Notes: generated from the letters alone by a model not told the origin. Shown: positions 43,003 through 53,018, numbered from the stretch's first letter. The stretch is 64,000 nt of DNA from JAGVSR01 sp963786675 (GCA_963786675.1 CAWAZY010000003.1:806001-870000); one strand, 5' to 3'. Program-made: numbers and translations.

Positions 43003-44259
43003 CTATTTCGTGACGACGAGACAATCGTAGCCCTGCGGCTTCAGGCTATCGCAGAATTTGCCCGGTTCGGCGGCGCTTGCGTAGGGCCCGACCTGTACGC
43101 GGTAGAACGTACCCATGTTGCCGTAGACGACTTCATCGATCGCGGGCGCGGCTGAACCGAGTTTCGCCCCGTGACTCTGCCGCAACTTCGCGGCCATCTG
43201 TTCGGCTTCCGCACGCGAGCGCAACACGCCCACCTGCAGCCGGTACTTGCCCGACGCCGCCTGTTCAGCCGCCACCGGCACGGAAACCGGCTTGGCGGGA
43301 TTGAGCGCGGCGGTTTGGACCGGACGGCTTGCCTTACCCTCGGCAACGCTGGTGGCGGCGTTCCAATCGGCCGTCGCGGCCGGTGCTGCCGCCGGGGCGG
43401 CATCCCAACCGCCCGTCGAAGCCGTGGCCACACCGCTCGACGGCTCGCTCGTCGCCTGGGCACCGGCTGCGGCGCCGCCGCTACTGAAAATGTTGCCGAA
43501 GAAATTACCGACTGCGCTGCCGGCGTTTCCAATCGCCGAACCGACACCCTGCAGCGACGGAGCAGCGACTTCGGTGCCCGGCGTGGTGGTACCCTGAGGC
43601 AGTGCGGAGAGTGTCGGAGCGTCCGCTGGCGTCGTCGAAAGCCCACCCAGCACGGGGGCGCTGACGGCTGCCGACAGCGAGTTCGAAGCTGGAATAGCCG
43701 GAACCGAGGCCTCGGCCGCCGATTTGTCGGACGTCGACACGGCCCAGGAAGATGCTGCTGTCTCGGCGCTGGCAACGGCGGCGGCCGCCGCTGGAGCCGG
43801 TGCGGGCGCGGTGGCTGCGGTCTGAGGGGCATCGAGGGGCGCTGCCCCGATCGGCACCGCATCTCCAAGACCCGCGTCGCGGTAGGCCTGCTGACGCTGG
43901 TCCATGGCGGCGGCGCGGTCCGTGTCCGACAATCCGTTCTTGAGCCAGACCGACGACGTCAGATCGGAGATCGCCTGCGCGGTCTTGCCTTCCTTGCGAT
44001 AGGCCGCACCGCGATAGTAGAGCGCCTTAGCCATCTGCTGGCTCGACAATCCACCTGCGGAAAGGGCCGCAGACAGAGATTGGATGGCGGTTGAAAATTT
44101 TCCAGATTCAAAGGCGCGCGCACCGGCCTCGAATGACTTCACACCCGTCGCCGTCTGCTTCTTGGCCGCCGGGGCCACGGTCTGCGCGACCGCGCCCGTC
44201 CCCAATCCGGCGACGCACAGGCTCAGGCCTGCAGCCAGCATCAATCGCTTTGCGAGCAT
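43003..44259 (-). CDS. Exported TPR/SPOR-domain protein
   Basis: A 418-residue protein with a signal peptide (MLAKRLMLAAGLSLCVAGLG, cleavage near AVAQ). A tetratricopeptide-like region at about residues 40-130 (FESGKFSTAIQSLSAAL, KALYYRGAAYRKEGK) is followed by a long Ala/Pro/Ser-rich linker and a C-terminal SPOR domain at about 338-418 (YRLQVGVLRSRAEAEQMAAKL, FYRVQVGPYA). SPOR domains bind denuded glycan strands at the septum, so a role at division sites is likely. Family members with TPR plus SPOR occur in Hyphomicrobiales, but the exact partner is unknown. The gene lies between a DUF502 gene and glmS. Confidence 0.85.
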   Translation of the reverse strand: MLAKRLMLAAGLSLCVAGLGTGAVAQTVAPAAKKQTATGVKSFEAGARAFESGKFSTAIQSLSAALSAGGLSSQQMAKALYYRGAAYRKEGKTAQAISDLTSSVWLKNGLSDTDRAAAMDQRQQAYRDAGLGDAVPIGAAPLDAPQTAATAPAPAPAAAAAVASAETAASSWAVSTSDKSAAEASVPAIPASNSLSAAVSAPVLGGLSTTPADAPTLSALPQGTTTPGTEVAAPSLQGVGSAIGNAGSAVGNFFGNIFSSGGAAAGAQATSEPSSGVATASTGGWDAAPAAAPAATADWNAATSVAEGKASRPVQTAALNPAKPVSVPVAAEQAASGKYRLQVGVLRSRAEAEQMAAKLRQSHGAKLGSAAPAIDEVVYGNMGTFYRVQVGPYASAAEPGKFCDSLKPQGYDCLVVTK

Positions 44260-44573
44260 CGATCCTCAATCCCCGTGCATGGCCAAGGCACGCTGCACCC
44301 CCACCCGGTTAGGGTCATGTATGTATGTCAACCGCGTGCAGGTGGCAAATATTGGGCAGTGGTATGCCTGCTATCGTCGCAGCGGAGCCCGCGTTTTCCC
44401 CAGCCCCGCGGCCCGGCGCCACAATCGTTAACGCGCGGTGGCTGGCCGCTCAGAGCCGCCGCACCGGCCGACTGATCCACAGGTCGCCAGACAAGCACGG
44501 TATTGTGGCGCCCGATGGCGGCGCCGACGGCAGAAACGCTGTTCGCGTGCCGAATCAGCCGGCGCCGAGGGGC
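44260..44573. other. Intergenic spacer between SPOR gene and glmS end
   Basis: About 314 bases hold the promoter of the SPOR gene (start 44259, minus strand) and the region past the glmS stop. I see no clear terminator, promoter pair or RNA gene. Confidence 0.35.
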
Positions 44574-46396
44574 TCACTCGACGGTCACCGACTTGGCCAG
44601 GTTCCGGGGCTGATCCACATCCGTCCCCATGAAGACGGCCGTATGGTAGGCGATGAGCTGGATCGGCACCGCGTAGAGCAGCGGGTTGGCGAAATCGTTG
44701 CCGGTCGGCACCTTGATGTGCGCCACCAGTTTGCAGCCCGCCTTCTCCGGATCGGCATCCGTGATCAGAATGATCTGGCCGCCGCGCGCGGCAACCTCCT
44801 GCATGTTGGACACCGTTTTTTCAAACAGGTCGTCGTCGGGCGCCACAACGATGACGGGCACGTTTTCGTCGATCAAGGCGATGGGGCCGTGCTTGAGTTC
44901 GCCGGCGGCATAACCTTCGGCATGGATGTAGGAGATTTCCTTCAGCTTCAATGCGCCCTTCAAGCGCGAGGGGGTAGTTGATGCCGCGCCCCAGGAACAA
45001 CACATCGCGCGCCTTGGACAGGTACTGCGCCAGATCTTCGTATTGCTGTTCACAATGCAGCATCGAAGACATGAGCCGTGGCACTTCCAACAGCGCCGTG
45101 ACGAGTTCGGCTTCCTTCTCCGCCGAAATGCTGCCGCGCGCACGGCCGATGGCGATGGCAAGGCAAGCCAATGCCGACAGCTGGCACGTGAAGGCCTTGG
45201 TGGAGGCGACGCCGATCTCAGGGCCGGCAAGGGTCGGCAGCACCGCATCGGATTCGCGCGCGATGGTCGAGGTGCGCACGTTGACCACCGAGACGATGCC
45301 GCTGACCGCCCGCCTTGCAATAGCGCAGCGTCGCCAGCGTATCGGCCGTCTCGCCCGACTGGGACACGAAAACCGCCAGACCGCCATCCACGAGCGGCGC
45401 TTCGCGGTAGCGGAACTCCGATGCGATGTCGATTTCGACCGGGACGCGCGCGTACCGCTCGATCCAGTATTTGGCGACGAGACCCGCGTAGTACGCGGTG
45501 CCGCACGCCGATATCGTGACCCGCGTCACGGTGGCCAGGTCGATGCCGAGATCGGGGAAGTCGATGGTGCCCGCGCCCATGTCGAGATAATTGGCCAGCG
45601 TGTGGCTCACGACTTCGGGCTGCTCGTGAATTTCCTTGGCCATGAAGTGCCGGTGATTGCCCTTGTCGACCAGCAGCGAACTCGCCACGGATTTGATTTT
45701 CGGCCGTTCAACCCGCAGGCCCTTCGCGTCGAAGATCTGCACGCCGTCGCGCGCCATCACCGCCCAATCACCCTCGTCCAGATACGTAATCGTATCGGTG
45801 AACGGCGCCAGTGCGATGGCGTCCGAGCCGAGATAGACTTCGCCCGTGCCATAACCGATGGCCAGAGGACTGCCCTGCCGGGCCGCGATCATCAGATCGT
45901 CGTGGCCGGCGAAAATGATGCCGAGCGCGAAGGCGCCCTTCAGACGCCCGAGAGCGGCCTTGACCGCGGCAACGGGATCGAGCCCCTTGTCGAGTTCGTC
46001 GGTCACCAGATGGACCACGGCTTCGGTGTCGGTATCGGTCTCGAAGACGTGGCCCCGCGCCGACAGCTCGGCTTTCAAGTCGCGATAGTTTTCGATGATG
46101 CCGTTGTGGACGACGCCTACCTTGGCACTGATATGTGGGTGCGCGTTCCGTTCTGTCGGCCGGCCATGGGTGGCCCAGCGCGTGTGGCCGATGCCGACAT
46201 GCCCCTTCAGCGGCTGCTCATTGAGGCGCAGTTCCAGGTTGCGCAATTTGCCTTCCGCCCGGCGCCGGTCGAGAACGCCGTCCTCGATGGTGGCGATGCC
46301 GGCGCTGTCGTACCCGCGATACTCCAGCCGGCGCAGCGAATCGACGAGGTCGAGCGCCACTGGCCTCGAGCCCAGAATTCCAACGATGCCGCACAT
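44574..46396 (-). CDS. glmS: Glucosamine-6-phosphate synthase, two frameshifts
   Basis: GlmS makes glucosamine-6-phosphate from fructose-6-phosphate and glutamine for peptidoglycan and LPS. The nucleophile is the N-terminal cysteine (MCGIVGILG). The glutaminase domain is intact, followed by the first SIS domain up to LATLRYCKAGGQR. The frame is then lost near 45298-45300 and resumes one base later with IVSVVNVRTSTIARESD. A second break near 44956-44958 restores GALKLKEISYIHAEG and the usual C-terminus DQPRNLAKSVTVE. Each is one extra base in a run of C on the + strand. Repaired length is about 606 residues. glmU lies 90 bases upstream in the same direction. As the gene is normally essential, errors are likely. 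Confidence 0.95.
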
Positions 46397-46486
46397 GAGC
46401 GAGGATTCCCTTGAGGTTTGAAATGAGTTAGTCGCGAAGTGCCGCTGACTTCAAATCACATGCTGTTTCCGATCTCCTCATGGAAA

Positions 46487-47862
46487 TCAGGACTTTGCCG
46501 TCGTTGACGCCGACGCCTTGCGCTTGGCCATCAAGGCTCTGAATTTGGTCGCCCACTCCGGCCGCTCTTCCTGGGCACTGCGTTCCAGCGCCAAGCTGCC
46601 CGCCGCGACATCCTTGGTAATGACGCTGCCCGATCCGACGTAGGCGCCCGCGCCGATCTTGACCGGCGCGACGAGCGACGAATTCGATCCGACGAACGCG
46701 CCCGCGCCCACGTCGGTCTTGTGCTTGAAGAAGCCGTCGTAGTTGCAGAAGATCGTCCCGGCGCCGATGTTGGCGCCCGCGCCCACGGACCCGTCGCCAA
46801 GGTACGACAGATGGTTGGCCTTGGCGCCCGCGCCCAGCGCCACGTTTTTCACTTCCACGAAGTTGCCGATATGAACGTCGGGACCGAGATCCGCGCCAGG
46901 CCGCAGCCGCGCGTACGGTCCGATGCGCGCGCCAGCCCCGATGCGTGCGCCCTCGAAATGGCAGAAGGCCTTGATCTCCGCGCCATCCTCGACGGTGACG
47001 CCGGGGCCGAAGACGACGTGCGGTTCGATGACGACGTCGCGGCCGATCTTGGTGTCGAAGCTGAAATGAACCGTCTCGGGTGCGATGAGAGTCGCGCCGT
47101 TGTCCATCGCCGCCGCGCGCGCCCGGTCCTGCCAGATGCGTTCCGCCGCGGCCAGCTGCCCGCGTCCGTTGACGCCTAGGACTTCCTCCTCCGGACACTT
47201 AACCACAGCACAGGTTTGGCCGTCGGTTCGCGCAATTTCTACGGCGTCCGTCAGGTAATATTCGCCCTTGGCGTTGGCATTGCCGATGCGGTCCAGAACG
47301 TCCACGAGGTTGGCGAGCCGGAACGCCAGGACACCGGAATTACAAAGCGTAACGCGCAAGCTCGGCGGGGCTTGAATCCTTGTGTTCGCGAATGGCCGTG
47401 AGGCTGCCATCCGCCGCGGTGAGCAGCCGACCGTATCCGGTTGGATCCTTCGCCTCGAAACCCAGTACCGCCACGCCCGCGCCGCCATCGAGGGCGGCAC
47501 GCAACGCCGTAAGGGTTGCGGTCTCGATCAGCGGCGTATCGGCGTAAAGCACAATCACATCGCCCTGATGGGCTGCCAATGCGGGCCGGGCGGCCAGGAC
47601 CGCATCGGCGGTACCGGCTTGGCTCTCCTGAACAAAGACCTGAGCCTGAGGCGCGAGACGCAACGCTTCGGCCCGCACGTTGTCCATGCCGGGCCCGATG
47701 ACGACGGCGATGCGCGTTTCGCCCGCGGTCTGCGCCAGGGCCAGAACATGCCCCAGCATCGACACGGCCGGCGACCCGGTGCAGGACCTTGGGCAGGTCC
47801 GATTTCATCCGGGTCCCCTTGCCCGCGGCAAGGATGACGATCAGTGGAGATTGAGCAACCAT
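46487..47862 (-). CDS. glmU: Bifunctional GlmU, two frameshifts
   Basis: GlmU makes UDP-GlcNAc by acetyl transfer and uridyl transfer. The N-terminal nucleotidyltransferase part begins MVAQSPLIVILAAGKGTRMK with LHRVAG. The frame shifts near 47764-47772 to reach SMLGHVLALAQ and YADTPLIE. It shifts again near 47354-47361, where dropping one A gives AELRVTLCNSGVLAF. The C-terminal left-handed beta-helix part (GARIGPYARLRPGADLG, HLSYLGDGSVGAG) ends at 46487. Both breaks are net +1. Repaired length is about 457 residues, normal. The downstream glmS is probably in the same transcription unit. An essential enzyme with two breaks suggests errors rather than decay. Confidence 0.95.
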
Positions 47863-48266
47863 GGCCGTTTTCGTCTTTCTCTGCGAGGCCGAACCAAGCC
47901 CACCCCCGCACAGGTGTGCGAGGCCCGGCCGGGCGCGCAAGGCTTCTCAGCGCAACCGCGTCACGGGCGCTGCAAGGACCGTACCGGACCTTACCTAGCC
48001 TGCCGGGATGGGCCCGGCCAAGGCGGCCAATCGCGGCGATCCTCAGCAGATTCGCGGGCCCCCGTCGCGTGGCGGCAAAATCGTTAGGCAGGCTCCGGTT
48101 GTATGCCCGCTCAGGTTGCATGTCAGCAACATTGCCCCCGAGTAGGGGATTTTTCCTCACCCCGTCCACAGGCACCGGCCTGCCAGGGGGCACCCTGCGT
48201 TGACCCACAGTTGCAACTCACGCCAGCTGAAAAATCAGGATTTGTCAGCTTTTCAGGATGTTCGCG
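47863..48266. promoter_or_regulatory. Divergent spacer between glmU and SPOR-like gene
   Basis: About 400 bases separate glmU (minus) and the second SPOR-like gene (+). Promoters of both are expected here. GC-rich inverted segments (such as GGCCGGGCG and GGGCCCGGCCAAGGCGGCC) are present, but no -35/-10 pair is convincing, and I see no RNA gene. Confidence 0.35.
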
Positions 48267-49313
48267 ATGTCAGCAGCCCCTTCGCCGCCGACGCATATCC
48301 CACCGCCGTTGCCAGCTGCTGCGCCGTCACACGCCTCCGGCAGTGCGTCACACGGCAACGCACCACCGCGCGAGCCGCAGCCCATGGCTGGTGCGCGCCC
48401 CATCACGGCGAGCCCTTTGGAAGCTCTATCTCCGCGCGCCGCCACAGGCCCGTCGTCCGCACCCCAGCCCGGGCCCGCCCGCAGAGCGCAGGCGCCGTCG
48501 CGGCGCAGTGGTACCGCCTCGGCGATGTGGGTCGTGCTGGCCCTTGCGGCCGTCGGCTACCTATCGCTCGTGGTGCTGCGGCCCGATCTTCTGGCCACCC
48601 ACCTGCCGCAGGGACCGCAGCCCGGTCCGGCGGAGCCGAACGGCACCCGCGCCACCGTCGCCGCGATGGCTGAAGTCCAGGAGTTGCACACGACAGTCGC
48701 TGAACTGCGCAACGATCTTGCCAGCGTGAAGCGCGACATCGAAGCCTCCGACGCGCGCAGCCGCCGGTTGGCCGATCAGTTAGCCGCTCTGCAGGGCTTG
48801 CCCCCCGCCGAAACCGGGACGCTGTCCGCTCCCGAATTGCGCCTGGAGAGTGCGCCCGTCATCGCGCCCCGGGCCGAGATCAAAACTGCGCCCGCCGCCG
48901 CGCCGGTTCAGACGGCCAAGCTTCTCAACGAAACTATGACTCCGCCGGCGGCCCCCAAGGCACCGGCCGCCATCGAGACCGGAAGCGTCAAGCCCGCGCC
49001 CGCCGTGGAGGCCCCGTTGTTCGAAACCGCGGTCGTCAAGCCGGCGCCCAAGACGCTGGCGCTTCAGATCGCGTCGGGAAGCTCATTGGACAGCTTGCGA
49101 CTGAGTTGGAACCTGCTGTCCGAGACGCACGCAGGCAGCCTGAAAAACCTTGAGCCGCGCTACTCCACCGGAGTGGATGCCAACGGGCTGGTCTACAATT
49201 TGATGGCGGGTCCGGTCAAAACCGAAGCAGAAGCCAAGAAGATGTGCAAGGACCTCACGGCCAAGGCGATCCCGTGCAAGATCGTGGGCGATTTCGACGG
49301 CCCCTCGCTCTGA
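48267..49313 (+). CDS. Single-pass membrane protein with coiled coil and SPOR-like domain
   Basis: A 348-residue protein. Residues 1-85 are Pro/Ala-rich and cytoplasmic. A single membrane segment (AMWVVLALAAVGYLSLVVL) lies near 86-104, followed by a coiled coil (AEVQELHTTVAELRNDLASV, about 135-175), a Pro/Ala-rich linker and a C-terminal region of about 80 residues (TLALQIASGSSLDSLRLSWN and TEAEAKKMCKDLTAKAIPCK) like a SPOR domain. The ATG at 48267 is preferred because AGGA lies eight bases upstream; the ATG at 48258 is weaker. It is divergent from glmU. A peptidoglycan-binding role at division is inferred. Confidence 0.75.
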   Translation: MSAAPSPPTHIPPPLPAAAPSHASGSASHGNAPPREPQPMAGARPITASPLEALSPRAATGPSSAPQPGPARRAQAPSRRSGTASAMWVVLALAAVGYLSLVVLRPDLLATHLPQGPQPGPAEPNGTRATVAAMAEVQELHTTVAELRNDLASVKRDIEASDARSRRLADQLAALQGLPPAETGTLSAPELRLESAPVIAPRAEIKTAPAAAPVQTAKLLNETMTPPAAPKAPAAIETGSVKPAPAVEAPLFETAVVKPAPKTLALQIASGSSLDSLRLSWNLLSETHAGSLKNLEPRYSTGVDANGLVYNLMAGPVKTEAEAKKMCKDLTAKAIPCKIVGDFDGPSL

Positions 49314-49363
49314 TCGGATCGGCGCACTCGGATCACGTTGGGGCAGGCTAGTGCGCGGCCCGA

Positions 49364-50407
49364 TTAGGGTTCACCCTGATCGCCTCCCATTTTCAGCCAA
49401 GCCTGCCGCCGCAGCCATCGCGTTTCGATTTCCCTCGCAAGTGCGGCGGTACTGTCGATCGGCGGATAGCTCCATGCCGGCAGTGCCTCGATCGCATCCG
49501 GCATCGCGCGCGTAGCACCAGCCTCCTGGAGCGCCTGATGGAACCGCGCGAACTTCGGCTTGCCGCCCGATGGTGTGAACACCAGAACGGGCCGGCCCGT
49601 AGCGCAGCACTCGCCCGTCATGTTCACACTATCGGCTGTCACGAGAAACGCATCCGCGTGGGCCAGGAATTGCGGATAGGGATTGTCACCCCCACCCTCC
49701 CAGAAAATGCGTGGTGCATCCCGCGTGGCCTCATCGGCCACATCGCGGAGTTGCCGGTGTGTGCGCCGTGACGTGGTGATGAGAAAACTCGCGCCGAGCA
49801 CCGCCAGACTTGCAAGCCCGCGCGCCAAGCGCCGGTCGTCGTCGGCGCTGAACCTGTAGACGCCATTCTTGCCGCCCAGCAGCACCGCAATGCGCGGCGC
49901 GGGCAGCGCGGCGATCTCGGGCGGCAGGCTCTCACGCAACTGCGCCAGTCGTTGCGGCGAGAAGCGATGGGGGCTCGTCAGCGACGTCACCACGTTCGAG
50001 CCGCGGCGGCGGTCATGGGCTGGCACCCATATGAGATCCGCCACGGAGTTGCTCACCTGCGGATCGAGCAGCACGACCGTAAAGACACGCGCGCCCGCCC
50101 GCCGCTTCAATTCCCGCACGTAGGGAATGGCGGCCCGGCCCGTCGCGATGGCCACCTGCGGCCAGGGCGGGGCGAAGTCCGAGCCGGGCGTCCCGAACGC
50201 GATGCGGCGCGGCACCCGCCCCCATGGCGCGGTCCACTTTTTCAGCCCCGTGTTGGCGACGCGTTTCAACCGATAATCGAGCCCGAGGGCCTGGGCGAGA
50301 CCTTCGGTCTGGGCATCCATGCCGGCCTTGGCCTCGCTGATGATCCAGCAGGATGCTCCGGCGAGGGGCCGATTAGAGTTCGGGGGAATCGGGCGGGGCA
50401 GTCTCAT
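49364..50407 (-). CDS. Mitochondrial fission ELM1-like (DUF1022) protein
   Basis: A 347-residue protein of the ELM1-like family, which has a glycosyltransferase-like fold. Family features include CWIISEAKAGMDAQTEGLA near the N-terminus, VVLLDPQVSNSVADLIWVPAHD, APRIAVLLGGKNGVYRF, and the C-terminal TADSVNMTGECCATGRPVLVF, a likely nucleotide-sugar-type segment. Bacterial members lie near lipid or polysaccharide genes, but their reaction is unknown; a role in mitochondrial fission applies only to the plant homologue. The start is the ATG at 50407. It is divergent from the Lrp-type regulator gene. Confidence 0.85.
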   Translation of the reverse strand: MRLPRPIPPNSNRPLAGASCWIISEAKAGMDAQTEGLAQALGLDYRLKRVANTGLKKWTAPWGRVPRRIAFGTPGSDFAPPWPQVAIATGRAAIPYVRELKRRAGARVFTVVLLDPQVSNSVADLIWVPAHDRRRGSNVVTSLTSPHRFSPQRLAQLRESLPPEIAALPAPRIAVLLGGKNGVYRFSADDDRRLARGLASLAVLGASFLITTSRRTHRQLRDVADEATRDAPRIFWEGGGDNPYPQFLAHADAFLVTADSVNMTGECCATGRPVLVFTPSGGKPKFARFHQALQEAGATRAMPDAIEALPAWSYPPIDSTAALAREIETRWLRRQAWLKMGGDQGEP

Positions 50408-50561
50408 GCATGGTGGGGACGTTCGAGTTTTGCAGGACGGATGTCCAGACGCGACGGCCGCCGCGGCTGGACTTGCTGGTAAGAAAATTACTGACGGCAT
50501 CGGTTGTATGGCCGTATTATTGCGCGACCGCAGCTGATCAGCAGGCAAGGCTCCGCTCCGA

Positions 50562-51080
50562 ATGACCCGACGACTGGATACGACTGACTGGCGCATTCTG
50601 AAGGAGTTGATGGCCGACGGATCGCTCACCAATGTCGCTCTGGCCGGGAAGGTCGGCCTCTCCGCGCCGCCATGCCTGCGCCGGGTCCGGACTTTGGAAG
50701 AAGGCGGCGTCATCACCGGCTACACGGCCCTCGTCGATGAGCACACGCTGGGTTTCGATCTGACGGCCTTCGCCATGGTCGGCCTGCACAATCAAGCCGA
50801 AGCGGATCTGCGCGCCTTCGAAAATCGCGTGCTCGGCTGGCCCATCGTGCGCGAGGCCTACATGCTCTCCGGCGAAAGCGACTTCATTTTGAAGTGCGTG
50901 GCGCGCGATCTGCCGACCTTCCAGGAGTTTGTGCTCAAGGATCTGACGGCGGTGCCCAACGTCGCCAGCGTGAAGACCACCCTCGCGATCCGCCGCGTCA
51001 AACACGCACCCGGTGTTCCCGTGGCACCCGAAGCCGAAACGGCCCTGCCCTCGTCGCGCAAGCGGGAAACGGAGACGTAA
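50562..51080 (+). CDS. Lrp/AsnC-family transcriptional regulator
   Basis: A 172-residue regulator. The N-terminal helix-turn-helix is RLDTTDWRILKELMADGSLT and NVALAGKVGLSAPPCLRRVR (residues about 4-45). The C-terminal RAM ligand domain has REAYMLSGESDFILKCVA. The length is normal for Lrp/AsnC. It probably binds amino acids and regulates nearby or distant genes; the MFS gene at 51100 and the ELM1-like gene are candidates. The last 20 residues form an extra charged tail. Confidence 0.92.
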   Translation: MTRRLDTTDWRILKELMADGSLTNVALAGKVGLSAPPCLRRVRTLEEGGVITGYTALVDEHTLGFDLTAFAMVGLHNQAEADLRAFENRVLGWPIVREAYMLSGESDFILKCVARDLPTFQEFVLKDLTAVPNVASVKTTLAIRRVKHAPGVPVAPEAETALPSSRKRETET

Positions 51081-51099
51081 TACCGACGACGCCCAGACG

Positions 51100-52344
51100 C
51101 TAGCCAAGCCTGTCGAGCCGGCGCACGTCGCGCAAATCGGGAAACAGCCGCATCCAGGCGGCCGCCGTGATCAGCGTACCGACACCGCCCGCAACCACGG
51201 CGATTACGGGTCCGAACAGCGCGGCCATGCTGCCGGCCCGGAACTCTCCCAGTTCGTTCGACGCCCCGATGAAGGTCATGTTGACGGCACTGACGCGCCC
51301 GCGCAGATCATCCGGTGTCTTAAGCTGGATCAGCGTTTGGCGGACGTAGACGCTGACCATGTCCGATGCGCCCATCACGGCGAGGGCGGCGATGGACAGC
51401 CAGACGGTGGTGGACAGCCCGAACACGATGATGGCCAGGCCATAAATCGCAACCGCCGCAAACATCGCGCGGCCCGCGTGATCGCGGATCGGGTTGTTGA
51501 TCAGCCAGAGGCTCATCGTCAGCGCGCCGACCCCGGCCGCCGAGCGGAGCAGACCCAAGCCCCACGGCCCGACGTCCAGCACATCGCGCGCATAGACCGG
51601 CAGCAGCGCCATGGCGCCGCCCAGCAGCACGGCAATCAGGTCCAGCGAGAGGGCGCCGAGGATGACGGGCTGACCGCGGATATATCGAAAGCCCGCCAGC
51701 AGCGTATCGCGCGAGACGGGTTCGGGAACCGACTTCTGGGCGGGCTTTGGAATGAGCAGTGTCAGCGTGGCGGCCAGCAGAAAGAAGCTGATCGACACGC
51801 TGTAGGCCAATTCCGACGACACGCCGTAAAGCAGCCCGCCGGCCATCGGTCCGGTGATGGTCGCCAATTGAAAGGCCGTGGAATTGAGGGCGATCGCGTT
51901 TGGCAAGGCCGTCGATGGCACCAGATTGGCGATCAGCGATTGCACTGCTGGGCCCATGAAGGCCCGCGCCATGCCAAACACCACAAGCACCGCATACACC
52001 GGCCACACGACATCGAGCTGCTGATGTAGCAGGATCAAGAGGGCCAGTGCGCACAAGGCTTCCACCGCCATGGATGCGGCCATGATCCGGCGGCGATTGT
52101 AGCGGTCGGCGACCTGCCCCGTCACCAGCACCAGAATAGGCGCGGGTAGAAACTGTACGAGGCCCACGAGCCCGAGCAGGAATGGATCGCGGGTTTGATC
52201 GTAGATTTGCCAGCCGATCGACACGCTCAGGATCTGCAGCGCGATGACGAGCAGAAACCGGGCCGCCCAATAGTACCGGAAGCCGCGATAGGCGAGCGCG
52301 CGTTCGGCGGGCAGGCCGGAGGCTGCGGCCTCGGAGTGCGTCAT
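51100..52344 (-). CDS. MFS transporter (EntS-like)
   Basis: A 414-residue major facilitator with about 12 membrane segments. The fold and motifs (GQVADRYNRRRIM, the A motif between TM2 and TM3, and SVYVRQTLIQLKTPDDLRGRVSAV) fit the MFS_3 group, including EntS, which exports enterobactin. No siderophore genes lie nearby, so the substrate is unknown. It is convergent with the Lrp-type gene and could be its target, but this is not shown. Confidence 0.88.
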   Translation of the reverse strand: MTHSEAAASGLPAERALAYRGFRYYWAARFLLVIALQILSVSIGWQIYDQTRDPFLLGLVGLVQFLPAPILVLVTGQVADRYNRRRIMAASMAVEALCALALLILLHQQLDVVWPVYAVLVVFGMARAFMGPAVQSLIANLVPSTALPNAIALNSTAFQLATITGPMAGGLLYGVSSELAYSVSISFFLLAATLTLLIPKPAQKSVPEPVSRDTLLAGFRYIRGQPVILGALSLDLIAVLLGGAMALLPVYARDVLDVGPWGLGLLRSAAGVGALTMSLWLINNPIRDHAGRAMFAAVAIYGLAIIVFGLSTTVWLSIAALAVMGASDMVSVYVRQTLIQLKTPDDLRGRVSAVNMTFIGASNELGEFRAGSMAALFGPVIAVVAGGVGTLITAAAWMRLFPDLRDVRRLDRLG

Positions 52345-52399
52345 GAGTTGCGGACACCGGTGACACCCGCGGGCGCGCGACGCCGCGCACCCGGGCGGA

Positions 52400-52879
52400 C
52401 TACTTCCACTCGATCTTCAGGACTTCGTATGAGCGCGATCCCTTGGGCGTCGTCACTTCCACGCTGTCACCCTTCGACTTGCCGATCAGGGCGCGCGCGA
52501 TGGGCGACGAGATGGAAATCTTGCCGTCCTTCACGCTTGCCTCCAGGTCGCCGACGATCTGGTATTTCACCTTCTCGTCGGTGTCCTCGTCGGACAGTGT
52601 GACGGTGGCGCCGAACTTGACCGTTGCGCCTGTCAGCGAAGAGGGATCGATGGGATCAGCGCGATTGAATTTGTCTTCGAGCTCGGCGACCCGCGCCTCA
52701 TTGAGACCCTGGGCTTCCTTCGCCGCATGATACTCGGCATTCTCCGACAGATCGCCATGGGCACGGGCTTCGGAGATGGCCTGGATGATGCGCGGCCGCT
52801 CCTCGGCTTTCAGCCGGTGCAGCTCCTCCTGGAGTTTCTGATATCCTTCCAGGGTCATCGGAACGCGATCCATGGACAT
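52400..52879 (-). CDS. greA: Transcription elongation factor GreA
   Basis: GreA helps RNA polymerase cleave backtracked RNA. The 159-residue protein has the N-terminal coiled coil (LEGYQKLQEELHRLKAEER, AISEARAHGDLSENAEYHAA) with the acidic tip and the C-terminal FKBP-like domain (LIGKSKGDSVEVTTPKGSRS). The start at 52879 has AGGAGG about eight bases upstream; ATG 52873 is also possible. It lies downstream of carB on the minus strand, with a terminator between them, so it probably has its own promoter. Confidence 0.96.
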   Translation of the reverse strand: MSMDRVPMTLEGYQKLQEELHRLKAEERPRIIQAISEARAHGDLSENAEYHAAKEAQGLNEARVAELEDKFNRADPIDPSSLTGATVKFGATVTLSDEDTDEKVKYQIVGDLEASVKDGKISISSPIARALIGKSKGDSVEVTTPKGSRSYEVLKIEWK

Positions 52880-52967
52880 CGCTAACGCCTCCTGCTTGGC
52901 CTGACCAAGCGGCCAGAACCCTCTTCGATGCATCCGCAAACGCGAGAGGAACGAAACATGACAGACC

Positions 52968-52989
52968 AAAAAGCGGCCCCCTTGGCCGC
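52968..52989 (-). terminator. Intrinsic terminator after carB
   Basis: A 6-bp GC stem (GCGGCC, 5-base loop, GGCCGC) followed by TTTTT on the minus strand. It lies about 30 bases past the carB stop and about 90 bases before greA. Confidence 0.75.
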
Positions 52990-53018
52990 ATCCTGTCTGC
53001 CGGGAACCCGATTGGTCT

